This document shows, piece after piece, positions 7,802-16,322 of a stretch of 64,000 nt of DNA; the stretch's first letter is position 1, and each line of letters begins with the position of its first letter. Source of the stretch: Sphingomonas brevis (GTDB lineage Bacteria; Pseudomonadota; Alphaproteobacteria; Sphingomonadales; Sphingomonadaceae); NCBI RefSeq assembly GCF_023516505.1, contig NZ_JAMGBB010000001.1, positions 1,302,001-1,366,000 of the forward strand, in the 5' to 3' direction. The notes below the pieces were generated by a model that saw only the letters and a list, made by a program, of their open reading frames with translations, made no database searches and had not been told where the DNA came from. The translations under genes were made by a program, and so were the position numbers.

Positions 7802-10051
7802 TCAGGATAGCGAAACGAAGCTATCCAGCACTCGCTTACGCCCGGCCTTTTCGAATTCGATCTCCAGCTTGTTGCCCTCGATTGCTTCGATCGTGCCGTA
7901 GCCGAACTTTCCATGAAAGACGCGCTGGCCGACCGACAAATCATCGCGCCCTTTGTTGCCAAGGCTGACGGCGGAAGCGCGGGCTTCAACCACCCGTTGA
8001 GGCTGGGCATTGAAGTTGCCGCCCGCGGCGCGCTGCCAGCCGGGCCCGCGCGATGGCCTGGCGACATGGGCAAAGGGATCGCCCCGTTCGCTCCACTGCG
8101 CCCGCCACAGGCTCTCGCCGCCGCTCATCGTAGTCTCTTCTTCGGTGTGGTCCTTTGGAAGCTCGGCGACGAACCGGGATGGAATGCTGCTGGTCCATTG
8201 ACCGTAGATGCGGCGATTGGCGGCGTGAAGGATGGTTGCCTTCCGGCGCGCGCGGGTGATGGCCACATAGGCCAGCCGCCGCTCTTCCTCGAGGCTGGCG
8301 AGGCCCCCCTCGTCGAGCGCGCGCTGTGACGGAAACACGCCTTCCTCCCACCCGGCGAGGAACACGATTGGAAATTCCAGGCCCTTGGCGGCGTGGATGG
8401 TCATGATGGTGACCTTCTCGCCCGACTGTTGGGCGTCATTGTCCATCACCAGGCTGACGTGTTCAAGGAACGCGCCGAGGCTTTCATACTCCTCCATCGC
8501 CCGGGTCAGTTCGGTGAGATTCTCGAGCCGTCCGGCTGCCTCGGCGCTGCGCTCGGCCTGGAGCACGGCGGTATAGCCGCTTTCATCGAGCAGGATGCGG
8601 GCCAGCTCCGGATGCGAAATTTCGCCGGCCATCTGCCGCCACCGGGCGACATCGGCGACGAAGCGGGCAAGGCTGTTGCGGGCGCGGGACTGAAGCTCGT
8701 CGCTGTCGAGCATCGAGGCAGCTGCCAGCAGCAGCGGTTGACCCGTCGCGCGCGCGCACGCGTGGATAGAAGCGAGCGCCTTGTCGCCGAGGCCGCGCTT
8801 GGGCTGATTGACGATCCGCTCGAACGCCAGATCGTCGGCCGGTTGCGCTACAAGCCGAAGATAAGCCAGCGCGTCGCGGATCTCGGCCCGTTCGTAGAAG
8901 CGGAACCCGCCGACGATCTGATAGGCCAGGCCGATGGCGATGAATCGTTCCTCGAATTCGCGCGTCTGGAACTGGGCACGCACCAGGATTGCGGCATCGT
9001 TCAGGGATCCGCCACGCCGTTCGTGTGCCTCGATCTCCTCGCCAATCCGGCGGGCTTCCTCCGGTCCGTCCCACACGCCGATAACCTTGACCCGATCGCC
9101 TTCGTTGACTTCGGTCCAAAGCGTCTTGCCGAGGCGCCCGGCGTTGTGCGCGATCAGGCCCGTCGCGGCCGCGAGGATGTGCGGCGTGGAGCGGTAGTTC
9201 TGCTCCAGCCTGACGATCTTCGCTCCGGGAAAATCCTTCTCGAAGCGAAGGATATTGGCGACCTCGGCCCCGCGCCACGAATAGATCGACTGGTCGTCAT
9301 CCCCGACGCAGCAGAGGTTGCGTCGCGGTTCAGCAAGCAGCTTCAACCAATCATACTGCGATGCATTGGTGTCCTGATATTCGTCGACGAGGATATATTT
9401 GAACCGGTCACGATAGGCTTCGAGCACATCGGCATGTGCGCGGAAAATGGTCAGCATGTGCAACAGCAAGTCGCCGAAGTCACAGGCGTTTAGCGCGCGC
9501 AGGCGATCCTGGTAGGCGCGATAGAGTTCCTGCCCTCTCCCATTGGCGAAAGCCTCCGCATCGGCGGCGCCAAGCTGGGCCGGCGTCAGTCCGCGGTTCT
9601 TCCACTGGTCGATGAGGCCTGCCAGCTGCCGTGCCGGCCAGCGCTTCTCGTCCAGGTTCGAAGCACTGATCTGCTGCTTGAGCAACCTCAGCTGGTCATC
9701 GGTGTCCAGGATTGTGAAGTTCGACTGCAAGCCGACCAGCTCGGCGTGGCTGCGCAGCATTCGCGCGCCGATCGAATGGAACGTACCGAGCCATGGCATC
9801 CCCTCGATCGCGCCGCCCGAGATGGCCGACACCCGCTGCTTCATTTCGCGCGCTGCCTTGTTGGTGAAGGTCACCGCGAGGATCTGGCTTGGCCATGCCT
9901 TTCGAGTAGCAATCAGGTGCGCAAGCCGGGCGGTCAGCGCGGCGGTCTTGCCGGTTCCTGCGCCGGCCAACACAAGCACAGGCCCTTCGGTCGTCAGGAC
10001 GGCCTCGCGTTGCGGCGGGTTAAGGCCTTGCAAATAGGCAGGTTCGGCCAT
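7802..10051 (-). CDS. uvrD: ATP-dependent DNA helicase UvrD/PcrA (SF1A)
   Basis: UvrD unwinds DNA 3'-to-5' in nucleotide-excision and mismatch repair. The 749-residue protein shows the SF1 motifs in order: Q motif NPPQREAV, Walker A AGAGTGKT, the FTNKAA and GTFHS segments, Walker B VDEYQDTN, motif III GDDDQSIYSWRGA, motif IV LEQNYRS, motif V VTIMTIHAAKGLEFPIVFLAG and motif VI YVAITRARR. The C-terminal tail (GTIEAIEGNKLEIEFE) is the Tudor-like RNA-polymerase-binding domain of PcrA/UvrD. A GTG 21 bases upstream (10072) is an alternative start. Neither start has a strong ribosome site. Confidence 0.96.
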   Translation of the reverse strand: MAEPAYLQGLNPPQREAVLTTEGPVLVLAGAGTGKTAALTARLAHLIATRKAWPSQILAVTFTNKAAREMKQRVSAISGGAIEGMPWLGTFHSIGARMLRSHAELVGLQSNFTILDTDDQLRLLKQQISASNLDEKRWPARQLAGLIDQWKNRGLTPAQLGAADAEAFANGRGQELYRAYQDRLRALNACDFGDLLLHMLTIFRAHADVLEAYRDRFKYILVDEYQDTNASQYDWLKLLAEPRRNLCCVGDDDQSIYSWRGAEVANILRFEKDFPGAKIVRLEQNYRSTPHILAAATGLIAHNAGRLGKTLWTEVNEGDRVKVIGVWDGPEEARRIGEEIEAHERRGGSLNDAAILVRAQFQTREFEERFIAIGLAYQIVGGFRFYERAEIRDALAYLRLVAQPADDLAFERIVNQPKRGLGDKALASIHACARATGQPLLLAAASMLDSDELQSRARNSLARFVADVARWRQMAGEISHPELARILLDESGYTAVLQAERSAEAAGRLENLTELTRAMEEYESLGAFLEHVSLVMDNDAQQSGEKVTIMTIHAAKGLEFPIVFLAGWEEGVFPSQRALDEGGLASLEEERRLAYVAITRARRKATILHAANRRIYGQWTSSIPSRFVAELPKDHTEEETTMSGGESLWRAQWSERGDPFAHVARPSRGPGWQRAAGGNFNAQPQRVVEARASAVSLGNKGRDDLSVGQRVFHGKFGYGTIEAIEGNKLEIEFEKAGRKRVLDSFVSLS

Positions 10052-10253
10052 TGGAGAAGCGGATTCGGGCACGGATCGGAGCTAGGGCGAAGCGAACGAA
10101 ACGGCAACCGTTGGCCGGTGCCGATAAAACCGGCTCAGGCTACCCGGCGACTGCATGCAGGAGTCGAGCAATTCGGGCTTTCGAACGCTGTCCCGGTCGA
10201 GCGCATTCGAGTCGATTCGTTTCGATTGCGACGAGTTGTGCACGATATCCCCG

Positions 10254-10262
10254 TTATCCACA
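10254..10262 (+). promoter_or_regulatory. Perfect DnaA-box 9-mer upstream of uvrD
   Basis: TTATCCACA matches the high-affinity DnaA box exactly. Four GANTC sites, the recognition sequence of the cell-cycle methylase CcrM, lie within 135 bp around it (10161, 10209, 10269 and 10291). The surrounding stretch 10073-10310 holds no gene that I can support. One box is not enough for a replication origin, so a regulatory role or chance are both possible. Confidence 0.35.
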
Positions 10263-10315
10263 GGCAAAGACTCGATTTTTTCGCTTTCGCGACTCGAAAA
10301 AGTCCGCCAAGTTAC

Positions 10316-10688
10316 ATGGGTGATCGGGACGGAAGTCCCCGCCTCCGAAAGGCGGCAGGTGGCCGAAGGACCGATCTCCACCGGATGGCGATGAGGAGGG
10401 TTTCGGCCCAAGTCGGACCACCGGAAGAGGCGCCGGAAGAGTTGGTCTTCCAGTCGCAGTTCGCGGCTCCCCCTGGGGGCAGGCGACGCGAAGGAACCAA
10501 CCCAAGAAGGGCCGCGGAAGGTCTCTGAACCTACCTTCGGGTAGGACCAGAAACTGGAAGCGACGCCTGATCTGGTGAGCCAGGATCGAGGAGCGGAGGG
10601 GCTTCGGCCCGTCAAGCTAGCGAACACCGGCAGATCCTAGGTCGGTGCAGGTGGGGGCTGGTAGCAATACCGGCCCCCATTTCTGTTG
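10316..10688 (+). ncRNA. Putative long structured non-coding RNA with its own terminator
   Basis: About 370 bases between hemerythrin and uvrD hold at least eight consecutive perfect hairpins on the plus strand. These are GGGAC-GGAA-GTCCC (10326-10339), CCGCCT/AGGCGG (10339-10355), GGGT-TTCG-GCCC (10398-10409), GTTGGT/ACCAAC (10441-10446 with 10496-10501) enclosing TTCGCG/CGCGAA (10460-10492), CCTACC-TTCG-GGTAGG (10530-10545), CTGG-TGAG-CCAG (10572-10583), GGGC-TTCG-GCCC (10599-10610), and an 11-bp stem capped by GCAA (10653-10678) before ATTTCTGTT. UUCG and GNRA tetraloops in series are a strong mark of folded RNA. It lacks the signatures I know for RNase P, SRP RNA, tmRNA or 6S RNA. The 5' end is approximate. 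Confidence 0.6.
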
Positions 10689-10711
10689 GGCGCCACTGAT
10701 CCCCAAATTCC

Positions 10712-10749
10712 AAAAGGAAAGGCTTGGACGGATCGACCGCCCAAGCCTT
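10712..10749 (-). terminator. Rho-independent terminator of the hemerythrin gene
   Basis: AAGGCTTGG (10719-10727) pairs with CCAAGCCTT (10741-10749). On the minus strand the stem is followed by TCCTTTTGG. It lies 12 bp downstream of the hemerythrin stop codon. Confidence 0.7.
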
Positions 10750-10760
10750 CACGCCTCACG

Positions 10761-11276
10761 CTACTTGGCGGAGACCTCCTCCATGGTCGTGAGCTCGGGC
10801 GCGGGAATGCCATTGGCCTGATATTCCGCGATCAATTCCTGTTTCCGGGCGGCGAGCTTCTCGCCAAGAGCGTCCATGTCGAGATCCGCCTTGCGCGCTT
10901 GGGCAAACAGGCCTTCAAGCCGTTTCTCCTCTTCTTCGACGTGATGCTCGATCTGTTCCTGGAGCACTTTCACCTTGGCATCATAGAAATCGTCGCTCGG
11001 ATCGCCCGCGACGATCTCGGCGATCAGCAGCTTGGCGCCGTCATGCTCGACATAAGCTTCCTTGAGCAGGTCTTCCTCGACCTTGCCCTCGCAGGCCGGG
11101 TAGAAGATTTCTTCCTCGATCTTGGCATGAACTGAAAGCTCGAGGCAGATCTGGGTGGCCAGCTTTTGCTTGCGTCCCTCGCCGCTCGCTTTTTCGAACT
11201 CGGCGAACAATTCCTTCACTGCGCGATGGTCTTCCTTGAGCAGCGCCACCGCATCTTTTGCTTTGAATTCCGCCAT
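10761..11276 (-). CDS. Hemerythrin HHE-domain protein
   Basis: The 171-residue cytoplasmic protein is a four-helix hemerythrin-like bundle. Candidate di-iron ligands are H17 (KEDHRAV), H50 and E54 (SVHAKIEEE), H78 (VEHDG), and H111 or H112 with a following glutamate (EHHVEEEE). Such proteins bind O2 or NO or handle iron in stress. The C-terminal extension (KADLDMDALGEKLAARKQEL) is helical and charged. AGGAGG stands just upstream of the ATG. It may share a transcript with the 58-aa gene, which ends 61 bp upstream. Confidence 0.9.
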   Translation of the reverse strand: MAEFKAKDAVALLKEDHRAVKELFAEFEKASGEGRKQKLATQICLELSVHAKIEEEIFYPACEGKVEEDLLKEAYVEHDGAKLLIAEIVAGDPSDDFYDAKVKVLQEQIEHHVEEEEKRLEGLFAQARKADLDMDALGEKLAARKQELIAEYQANGIPAPELTTMEEVSAK

Positions 11277-11337
11277 TTAGGCCTCCTGTTACGCGACTGG
11301 AGGCTCAACGAGGCGAGGTGGCGCTAGTTCCGCCTGG

Positions 11338-11514
11338 TTAGGCGCCGTCCTCATCGTCAACCAATTCGCCAATCTCTCGGAGTGCTTCGGCATCGTGGAA
11401 TTGGGCCAGCTGCTCGTGAAGGCTGCGAACCGCCGGGTCGCCCGCCTCCTCCGCCATCCTCCGGCATTGCCGGGCGCGTTCCAAGTGGAACGCACGGTCG
11501 TCTTCAATACCCAT
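11338..11514 (-). CDS. Small helical protein, 58 aa
   Basis: A GGGGGGAC ribosome site precedes ATG, and the 58-codon frame gives a soluble, strongly helical protein with the segments FHLERARQCRRMAEEAGDP and RSLHEQLAQFHDAEALRE. It aligns without gaps to the 56-aa protein at 31326-31496 (shared F, L, R, A, A, A, P, R, H, L, A and Q at matching positions), so the two are probably paralogues. The function is unknown. It sits between hemerythrin and the serine hydrolase on the same strand. Confidence 0.72.
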   Translation of the reverse strand: MGIEDDRAFHLERARQCRRMAEEAGDPAVRSLHEQLAQFHDAEALREIGELVDDEDGA

Positions 11515-11592
11515 GTCCGTCCCCCCGCTTGGCGACGATGCCGCCTCGCAGTTTGCTCAATACCATGAAAATGGGCCGCTGATGAGTCCAGC

Positions 11593-12957
11593 TCAGCCGC
11601 GCCGGGTGCCGCCCCGTCGTTCGGCCACTTCGCTGGGATCGGGCGCGCGCGGTCCGGATTTGTCCAGCTCCATCCAGTCACGGAAGTCGAGACCATAGAG
11701 CATGTCCATCACTTCGAACTCCAGTCCGCCCGGCTGGGAAGTGTTGCTGTTCCACAGGGCCACCACCCCACTCTTCATCCGTGGATCGAACAAGATCAGC
11801 GAACGATATCCGGCCACGCCCCCACGATGACCGATGATATGATGCCCGGCATAATCGTAGCTGCGCCACCCATAGCCATATTCGGCGTCACCCAGCCGCT
11901 CGAGGAACTTGCGCATCCGTGCTCGCTCGCCGGGGGTCTTGACCCGCGGCTGGTGAATCGTCTCCAGCAATTGCGGGCTCAACACCTGTGGCATCTCGCC
12001 CATCTGGGCGAGCATCCACATTGCCATGTCCTTGATATCGCTGTTGACGCCGCCGGCAGCGGGAACCCGGTAATAATCATCGTTGAGCTCGAGCGGCCGC
12101 CGCCCGACGCTGTGCGGCCTGGCCCAGCTTTTCGATCTGGTCAGGCCGTTCATCGTGAGGCTGGCCGAAGTCATGCCAAGCGGCGCGAACAGATCGCGCT
12201 CGACGGCCTCCTGGTAGCGCATGCCGCTGACGCGCGTGACCATCTCGCTGGCGGCGTCATAAGCGACATTCTGATAGCTCCAGCAGCTCCCCGGAGGGCA
12301 GATACTGTTCAGTGTCGCCAGCGTTCCACGGAGGAACGTGACATCCTGTCCCTCTTCAAGCTTGTTGTCGAAAGCGTTGCGATAAAGGCCGAGGCGATGG
12401 CTAAGCACATCGCCGACGGTTGCTTTGAATTCATTGCGGCCGGGCAAGTGCAGCGACGGTGCGGCCTCTGCGACCGGCTCGTTTAGGCTCAACTTGCCCT
12501 CTTCCGCCAGCTTGGCGACCATCGTCGCGGCGACGCCTTTCGAGACCGAGGCCCATCTGAACACGGTTTCGGGAGTGACTTTCTCGCCCGAGCCTTCGAG
12601 CGTTTCGCCATAGCCATTGAGGAAGGTGATGCGGCCGTTTTCGACAATGCCGACCGCCATTCCGACCATGGTCGGCTTTGCGACCATCCGCTGCAGCCGC
12701 GCGTCGAGCCTGCCATAGTCGATCCGGCTGCGCGCCGCGGGGTCAACTGTCGCCAACCGGGCGGTTACGCGCGCCTGTGCCTGGTCGGTTCCGGACGCGT
12801 CGGATTTTCCATGTGGCTGGGCCAGTGCAAGCGCTGCAAGTGCCAGCGCGAAAACGCCCAAGCCAATCTTTAACTGTCGTTCCAAAGCTTGACGCGACCT
12901 CCCCAGCTCGGTGTGGCGCACCAGCCGACAACGCTCAACTGCCCGGGGAATCTCCAT
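11593..12957 (-). CDS. Membrane-anchored serine beta-lactamase-like hydrolase
   Basis: The 454-residue protein has an N-terminal cytoplasmic tail of about 30 residues and a membrane anchor (residues 30-47), placing the catalytic domain in the periplasm. It belongs to the class C beta-lactamase/penicillin-binding-protein-like family, with S137-x-x-K140, Y228-x-N230 and, near the end, HRGGVAGY in place of the KTG triad. Members include esterases, D-aminopeptidases and peptidoglycan hydrolases, and the substrate cannot be read from sequence. True resistance beta-lactamases are shorter and secreted, so a cell-wall or esterase role is more likely. Confidence 0.85.
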   Translation of the reverse strand: MEIPRAVERCRLVRHTELGRSRQALERQLKIGLGVFALALAALALAQPHGKSDASGTDQAQARVTARLATVDPAARSRIDYGRLDARLQRMVAKPTMVGMAVGIVENGRITFLNGYGETLEGSGEKVTPETVFRWASVSKGVAATMVAKLAEEGKLSLNEPVAEAAPSLHLPGRNEFKATVGDVLSHRLGLYRNAFDNKLEEGQDVTFLRGTLATLNSICPPGSCWSYQNVAYDAASEMVTRVSGMRYQEAVERDLFAPLGMTSASLTMNGLTRSKSWARPHSVGRRPLELNDDYYRVPAAGGVNSDIKDMAMWMLAQMGEMPQVLSPQLLETIHQPRVKTPGERARMRKFLERLGDAEYGYGWRSYDYAGHHIIGHRGGVAGYRSLILFDPRMKSGVVALWNSNTSQPGGLEFEVMDMLYGLDFRDWMELDKSGPRAPDPSEVAERRGGTRRG

Positions 12958-13125
12958 GCGGCAAGCTGACTCTTTCCAGCGGTGAATGACTACCCGCTGG
13001 CCGGCTTGCGCGCACTCTTCGGCATGAGCTCACGATTGCTGGCGCAATTGCTCCCTTATGCTCGGGCTCTTAGCGTCTGGTCAGCGTCGCCACAGTCGCT
13101 TAAAGGCCTCGGCGGGGAGACAGAA

Positions 13126-13419
13126 ATGCAATTTCTGAAGACGTTATTCTGGGTGGTCGTTGCGGTGTCCTTGGCGATCTTCGCAAACCGCAACTGGAAC
13201 GACGTCACCATCAGTTTGTGGGGCAACCTTCAGGCCGACGTGAAGGTACCGATTCTGCTGTTGGTAACCTTCCTGATCGGTTTCCTGCCCATTTATCTGA
13301 TCCTGCGCGGACGGATATGGAATTTGCGCCGCAAGCTCGCGCTGGCCGAGCGGCCTGCGGTGGCGCCGATCCCCGCCGCACCGTTACCGGCGACCGCGTC
13401 CGAAGAAGACGAGATATGA
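13126..13419 (+). CDS. lapA: LapA-domain small membrane protein
   Basis: The 97-residue protein has two transmembrane helices (FLKTLFWVVVAVSLAIFANR and VPILLLVTFLIGFLPIYLIL) and a basic linker (RGRIWNLRRKLALAE), the layout of LapA/YciS, a partner in regulating lipopolysaccharide assembly. The ATG follows GGGGAGA at 13113-13119; the frame is open further upstream but that part is not family-like. Its stop overlaps the pyrF start (ATGA), so the two are translationally coupled. Confidence 0.85.
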   Translation: MQFLKTLFWVVVAVSLAIFANRNWNDVTISLWGNLQADVKVPILLLVTFLIGFLPIYLILRGRIWNLRRKLALAERPAVAPIPAAPLPATASEEDEI

Positions 13420-14090
13420 GTAGCCCGATCTTCGTCGCCATCGATACACCCGACATGGAACGTGCCAGGGCAATTGCGGCGGCGGTCAAGCGACATGCCG
13501 GCGGGTTGAAGCTGGGACTGGAGTTCTTCTGCCATAACGGGCGCCAAGGGGTGCTCGAACTGGCCGACCTTGGGCTGCCGATCTTCCTCGACCTGAAGCT
13601 TCACGACATTCCCAACACCGTGGCCAAGGCGGTGCAGGCACTGGCGCCGATCACGCCGGCGGTTCTGACCGTCCACGCCGCAGGTGGCCGTGCGATGCTG
13701 GAAGATGCAAAGGCGGCGGCGCCTGCCGGTACCAAGGTGGTCGCGGTCACCGTCCTGACCAGTCTCGACGGCGACGACCTCAATTCGATCGGGATCAACG
13801 GCAACAGCCACAGCCAGGTCGAGCGGTTGGCGGGACTGGCAAGGGAAGCCGGGCTCGATGGAATCGTTTGCTCCGGCAACGAAGTTAAGGCCGCCCGCAA
13901 GCAATGGAAGGACGGCTTCTTCGTCGTTCCCGGAATCCGTCCGGCGGACTCCGCTGTGGGCGACCAGAAGCGCGTGATGACCCCGCGCGGCGCGATCGAT
14001 GCTGGGGCGTCTATCCTGGTGATCGGTCGGCCGGTGACCGCCGCGGAACATCCTGACGAGGCCCTGAGGGCAATCGCGGCGACGCTTTAG
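13416..14090 (+). CDS. pyrF: Orotidine-5'-phosphate decarboxylase
   Basis: PyrF decarboxylates OMP to UMP, the last step of de novo pyrimidine synthesis. The 224-residue TIM-barrel protein carries the catalytic [13 protein letters not shown] motif (D-x-K-x-x-D charge network), a [11 protein letters not shown] segment and a phosphate-binding end (VVPGIRP followed by [12 protein letters not shown]). The start ATG overlaps the lapA stop. The next gene, accD, begins only 57 bp after its stop codon. Confidence 0.96.
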   Translation: MSSPIFVAIDTPDMERARAIAAAVKRHAGGLKLGLEFFCHNGRQGVLELADLGLPIFLDLKLHDIPNTVAKAVQALAPITPAVLTVHAAGGRAMLEDAKAAAPAGTKVVAVTVLTSLDGDDLNSIGINGNSHSQVERLAGLAREAGLDGIVCSGNEVKAARKQWKDGFFVVPGIRPADSAVGDQKRVMTPRGAIDAGASILVIGRPVTAAEHPDEALRAIAATL

Positions 14091-14146
14091 GTAGACATCG
14101 GTTCGCGGCGGACCTACCTCCCGCGCCGAACATCCATGAGGTAAGA

Positions 14147-15010
14147 ATGAGCTGGTTGAGCAGCGTCCGCAAAGGCATTCAGTCGCTGACCAAGCGGCAG
14201 TCGGCCGACAATTTGTGGCACAAGTGCAAGAAGTGCGGATCGATGGTCTTCACCAAGGAGTGGGAGGACAACCAATATGTCTGCCCGCGCTGCGACCATC
14301 ATGACCGGGTGGGTCCGGCCGTGCGGTTCGATGCGCTGTTCGACCGCAAGAAATATGAGGTACTGCCCAGCCCGGAGGTGCGCGAGGACCCGCTCAAGTT
14401 CCGCGATACCAAGCGCTATACCGACCGCATCAAGGCTGCCCGCTCGGCGACTGACGAGCGCGACGCACTGATCAATGCAATCGGCAAGATCGAGGGCCAT
14501 CAGGCCGTCGTCGGCGTCCAGGACTTCGCCTTCATGGGCGGGTCGATGGGCGTGGCGGTTGGCGCGGCGTTCGTCGCCGGAGTCGACAAGGCGATTGCGA
14601 AAAACTGCCCATATATCTTGTTCACGGCGGCAGGCGGCGCGCGCATGCAGGAAGGCATTTTGTCGCTGATGCAGATGCCGCGGACGACGGTCGCGCTGGC
14701 CAAGCTGCGTGAGTGTCGCCTGCCCTACATCGTCGTGCTGACCGACCCGACCACGGGCGGCGTAACCGCCAGCTATGCGATGCTCGGGGATGTCCAGATC
14801 GCCGAGCCTGGAGCGCTGATTGGATTCGCCGGCCAGCGGGTCATCGAACAGACCATTCGTGAAAAGCTGCCGGAAGGCTTCCAGCGGGCGGAATATCTGC
14901 TCGAGCATGGGATGATCGACATGGTCGTCCACCGCCATGCGTTGAAAGACAGGATCGGCAGGCTGATCGGCTATCTGGCGCCCGAGAGGGACAAGAAGAA
15001 AGCCGCATAG
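14147..15010 (+). CDS. accD: Acetyl-CoA carboxylase carboxyltransferase, beta subunit
   Basis: AccD with AccA transfers the carboxyl group from biotin to acetyl-CoA, the committed step of fatty-acid synthesis. The 287-residue protein has the N-terminal zinc ribbon (C27, C30, C46, C49) and the crotonase-like carboxyltransferase fold with [27 protein letters not shown] and [22 protein letters not shown] precedes the ATG. The stop is followed one base later by folC, so the pair is an operon. Confidence 0.97.
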   Translation: MSWLSSVRKGIQSLTKRQSADNLWHKCKKCGSMVFTKEWEDNQYVCPRCDHHDRVGPAVRFDALFDRKKYEVLPSPEVREDPLKFRDTKRYTDRIKAARSATDERDALINAIGKIEGHQAVVGVQDFAFMGGSMGVAVGAAFVAGVDKAIAKNCPYILFTAAGGARMQEGILSLMQMPRTTVALAKLRECRLPYIVVLTDPTTGGVTASYAMLGDVQIAEPGALIGFAGQRVIEQTIREKLPEGFQRAEYLLEHGMIDMVVHRHALKDRIGRLIGYLAPERDKKKAA

Positions 15011-15011
15011 C

Positions 15012-16322
15012 ATGAAGGAAGTGATCCGCTCGGCGGATCCGCGGATCGCCGCATTGATCGCGCGGCAGGCGACCCAATATGTCGACAGCGACTATTTGAG
15101 CCTCGATCGGATTGCGGCGCTACTCGACAAACTCGGCCGCCCGCAGGACGGCCTGCCGCCAATAATCCATGTCGCCGGAACCAACGGCAAAGGTTCGACT
15201 TGTGCCTTCCTGCGCGCCGCGCTGGAGGCGGCGGGCAAGCGTGTTCATGCGTTCACCAGCCCGCACCTGGTCCGCTACAATGAACGGATCCGTATTGCGG
15301 GCCAACTAATCGGCGATACGAAATTGGCCGAGCTGATGGGCATGGTGGTCGACGCCAATGACGAGGTCGGCGCCAGCCTGTTTGAGGTCAACACCGCCGT
15401 CGCATTCCTTGCCTTTGCCGAGACGCCGGCCGACGCCTGCATCCTTGAAGTCGGGCTGGGCGGGCGGCTCGACGCGACCAATTTGGTGGAAAAGCCTTTG
15501 GTGTGCGGGATCGCAAGCCTGGGGCTCGATCACCAGGCATTCCTCGGCAAGACCATGGTTGAAGTCGGCGCGGAAAAGGCAGGCATCGCCAAGCGCGGCG
15601 TTCCCTTGGTGACGCAGCTCTATCCACCTGCCGTCGCCGACCGGATCGGCGCGATTGCGAAGTCGGCCAAAGCGATTTGGGAGCCGCGCGGGCTCAACTG
15701 GCACGCCTCGGCTCGCCGGGAAAGGCTGCGCTATCGCGATATCCATGGCGAGCTGGAGCTGCCGCTCCCCCGCCTGCCCGGCAAGCATCAGGCGCTGAAC
15801 GCTGCCCTGGCCGTGGCGATGTTGCGGCATCAGTCGACGATCGCGATCCCCCATTCGGCCCTGACCGCCGCGATGGGCTGGGCGAACTGGCCCGCACGGC
15901 TCCAGCAGCTGCATAACGGCCCCTTGTTCAACATGCTTCCCAGGGGCAGCGAGCTATGGGTCGACGGGGGGCACAACCCCAGCGCGGCCCGGCTTGTGGC
16001 CGACTATGCCAGGCAGCATTGGAACGACGGCCTCCCGCTGGTGCTGCTGTTCGCAAGCCTGGCCAGCAAGGATGCGGCTGGAACGCTAAGGCCATTCAAG
16101 GGCATCGCGGCCGAAGTGCTGACGGTGCCGATTGACGGTCACGAGTGCCGTTCTCCGCAAGATCTGGCGCACATGGCCGAAAGCATGGGACTTCCGGCGC
16201 GAGCGCGCTCGGGCCTGGCCGACTCCATGACAACGCTGCGCAAGCCCGCCCGCGTCCTGGTGTTTGGATCGCTGTACCTTGCCGGAGAACTGCTGGCGCT
16301 TAACGGCCCGCTGCCGGATTAG
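15012..16322 (+). CDS. folC: Bifunctional dihydrofolate/folylpolyglutamate synthase
   Basis: FolC adds glutamate to dihydropteroate and extends the polyglutamate tail of folates, using ATP. The 436-residue Mur-ligase-type protein shows the P-loop GTNGKGST (residues 56-63), SPHLVRYNERI, LEVGLGGRLDATN and the C-terminal domain with VDGGHNPSAA. Its ATG is one base after the accD stop. It converges with the AmpG-like permease gene, with a 4-bp overlap. Confidence 0.96.
   Translation: MKEVIRSADPRIAALIARQATQYVDSDYLSLDRIAALLDKLGRPQDGLPPIIHVAGTNGKGSTCAFLRAALEAAGKRVHAFTSPHLVRYNERIRIAGQLIGDTKLAELMGMVVDANDEVGASLFEVNTAVAFLAFAETPADACILEVGLGGRLDATNLVEKPLVCGIASLGLDHQAFLGKTMVEVGAEKAGIAKRGVPLVTQLYPPAVADRIGAIAKSAKAIWEPRGLNWHASARRERLRYRDIHGELELPLPRLPGKHQALNAALAVAMLRHQSTIAIPHSALTAAMGWANWPARLQQLHNGPLFNMLPRGSELWVDGGHNPSAARLVADYARQHWNDGLPLVLLFASLASKDAAGTLRPFKGIAAEVLTVPIDGHECRSPQDLAHMAESMGLPARARSGLADSMTTLRKPARVLVFGSLYLAGELLALNGPLPD

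Noticed and set aside
8393-9493. A 366-codon open frame on the plus strand
   Set aside because: It lies wholly opposite uvrD, in which every helicase motif is intact. The long antiparallel frame is a by-product of high GC.
10254-10310. Possible chromosome replication origin at the DnaA box
   Set aside because: Only one box was found and there is no cluster of boxes or typical origin neighbours such as dnaA, hemE or parAB.
10316-10688. Known RNA classes (RNase P, tmRNA, SRP RNA, 6S RNA)
   Set aside because: None of their conserved cores is visible: no GGAAAGTCCGGGC, no ACAGAA, no TTCGAA with CCA, and no SRP tetraloop helix.
10691-10700. GCCACTG-like string suggesting a cobalamin riboswitch
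   Set aside because: The other conserved blocks of that riboswitch, including the GGGAA and AGYCAG parts, are missing.
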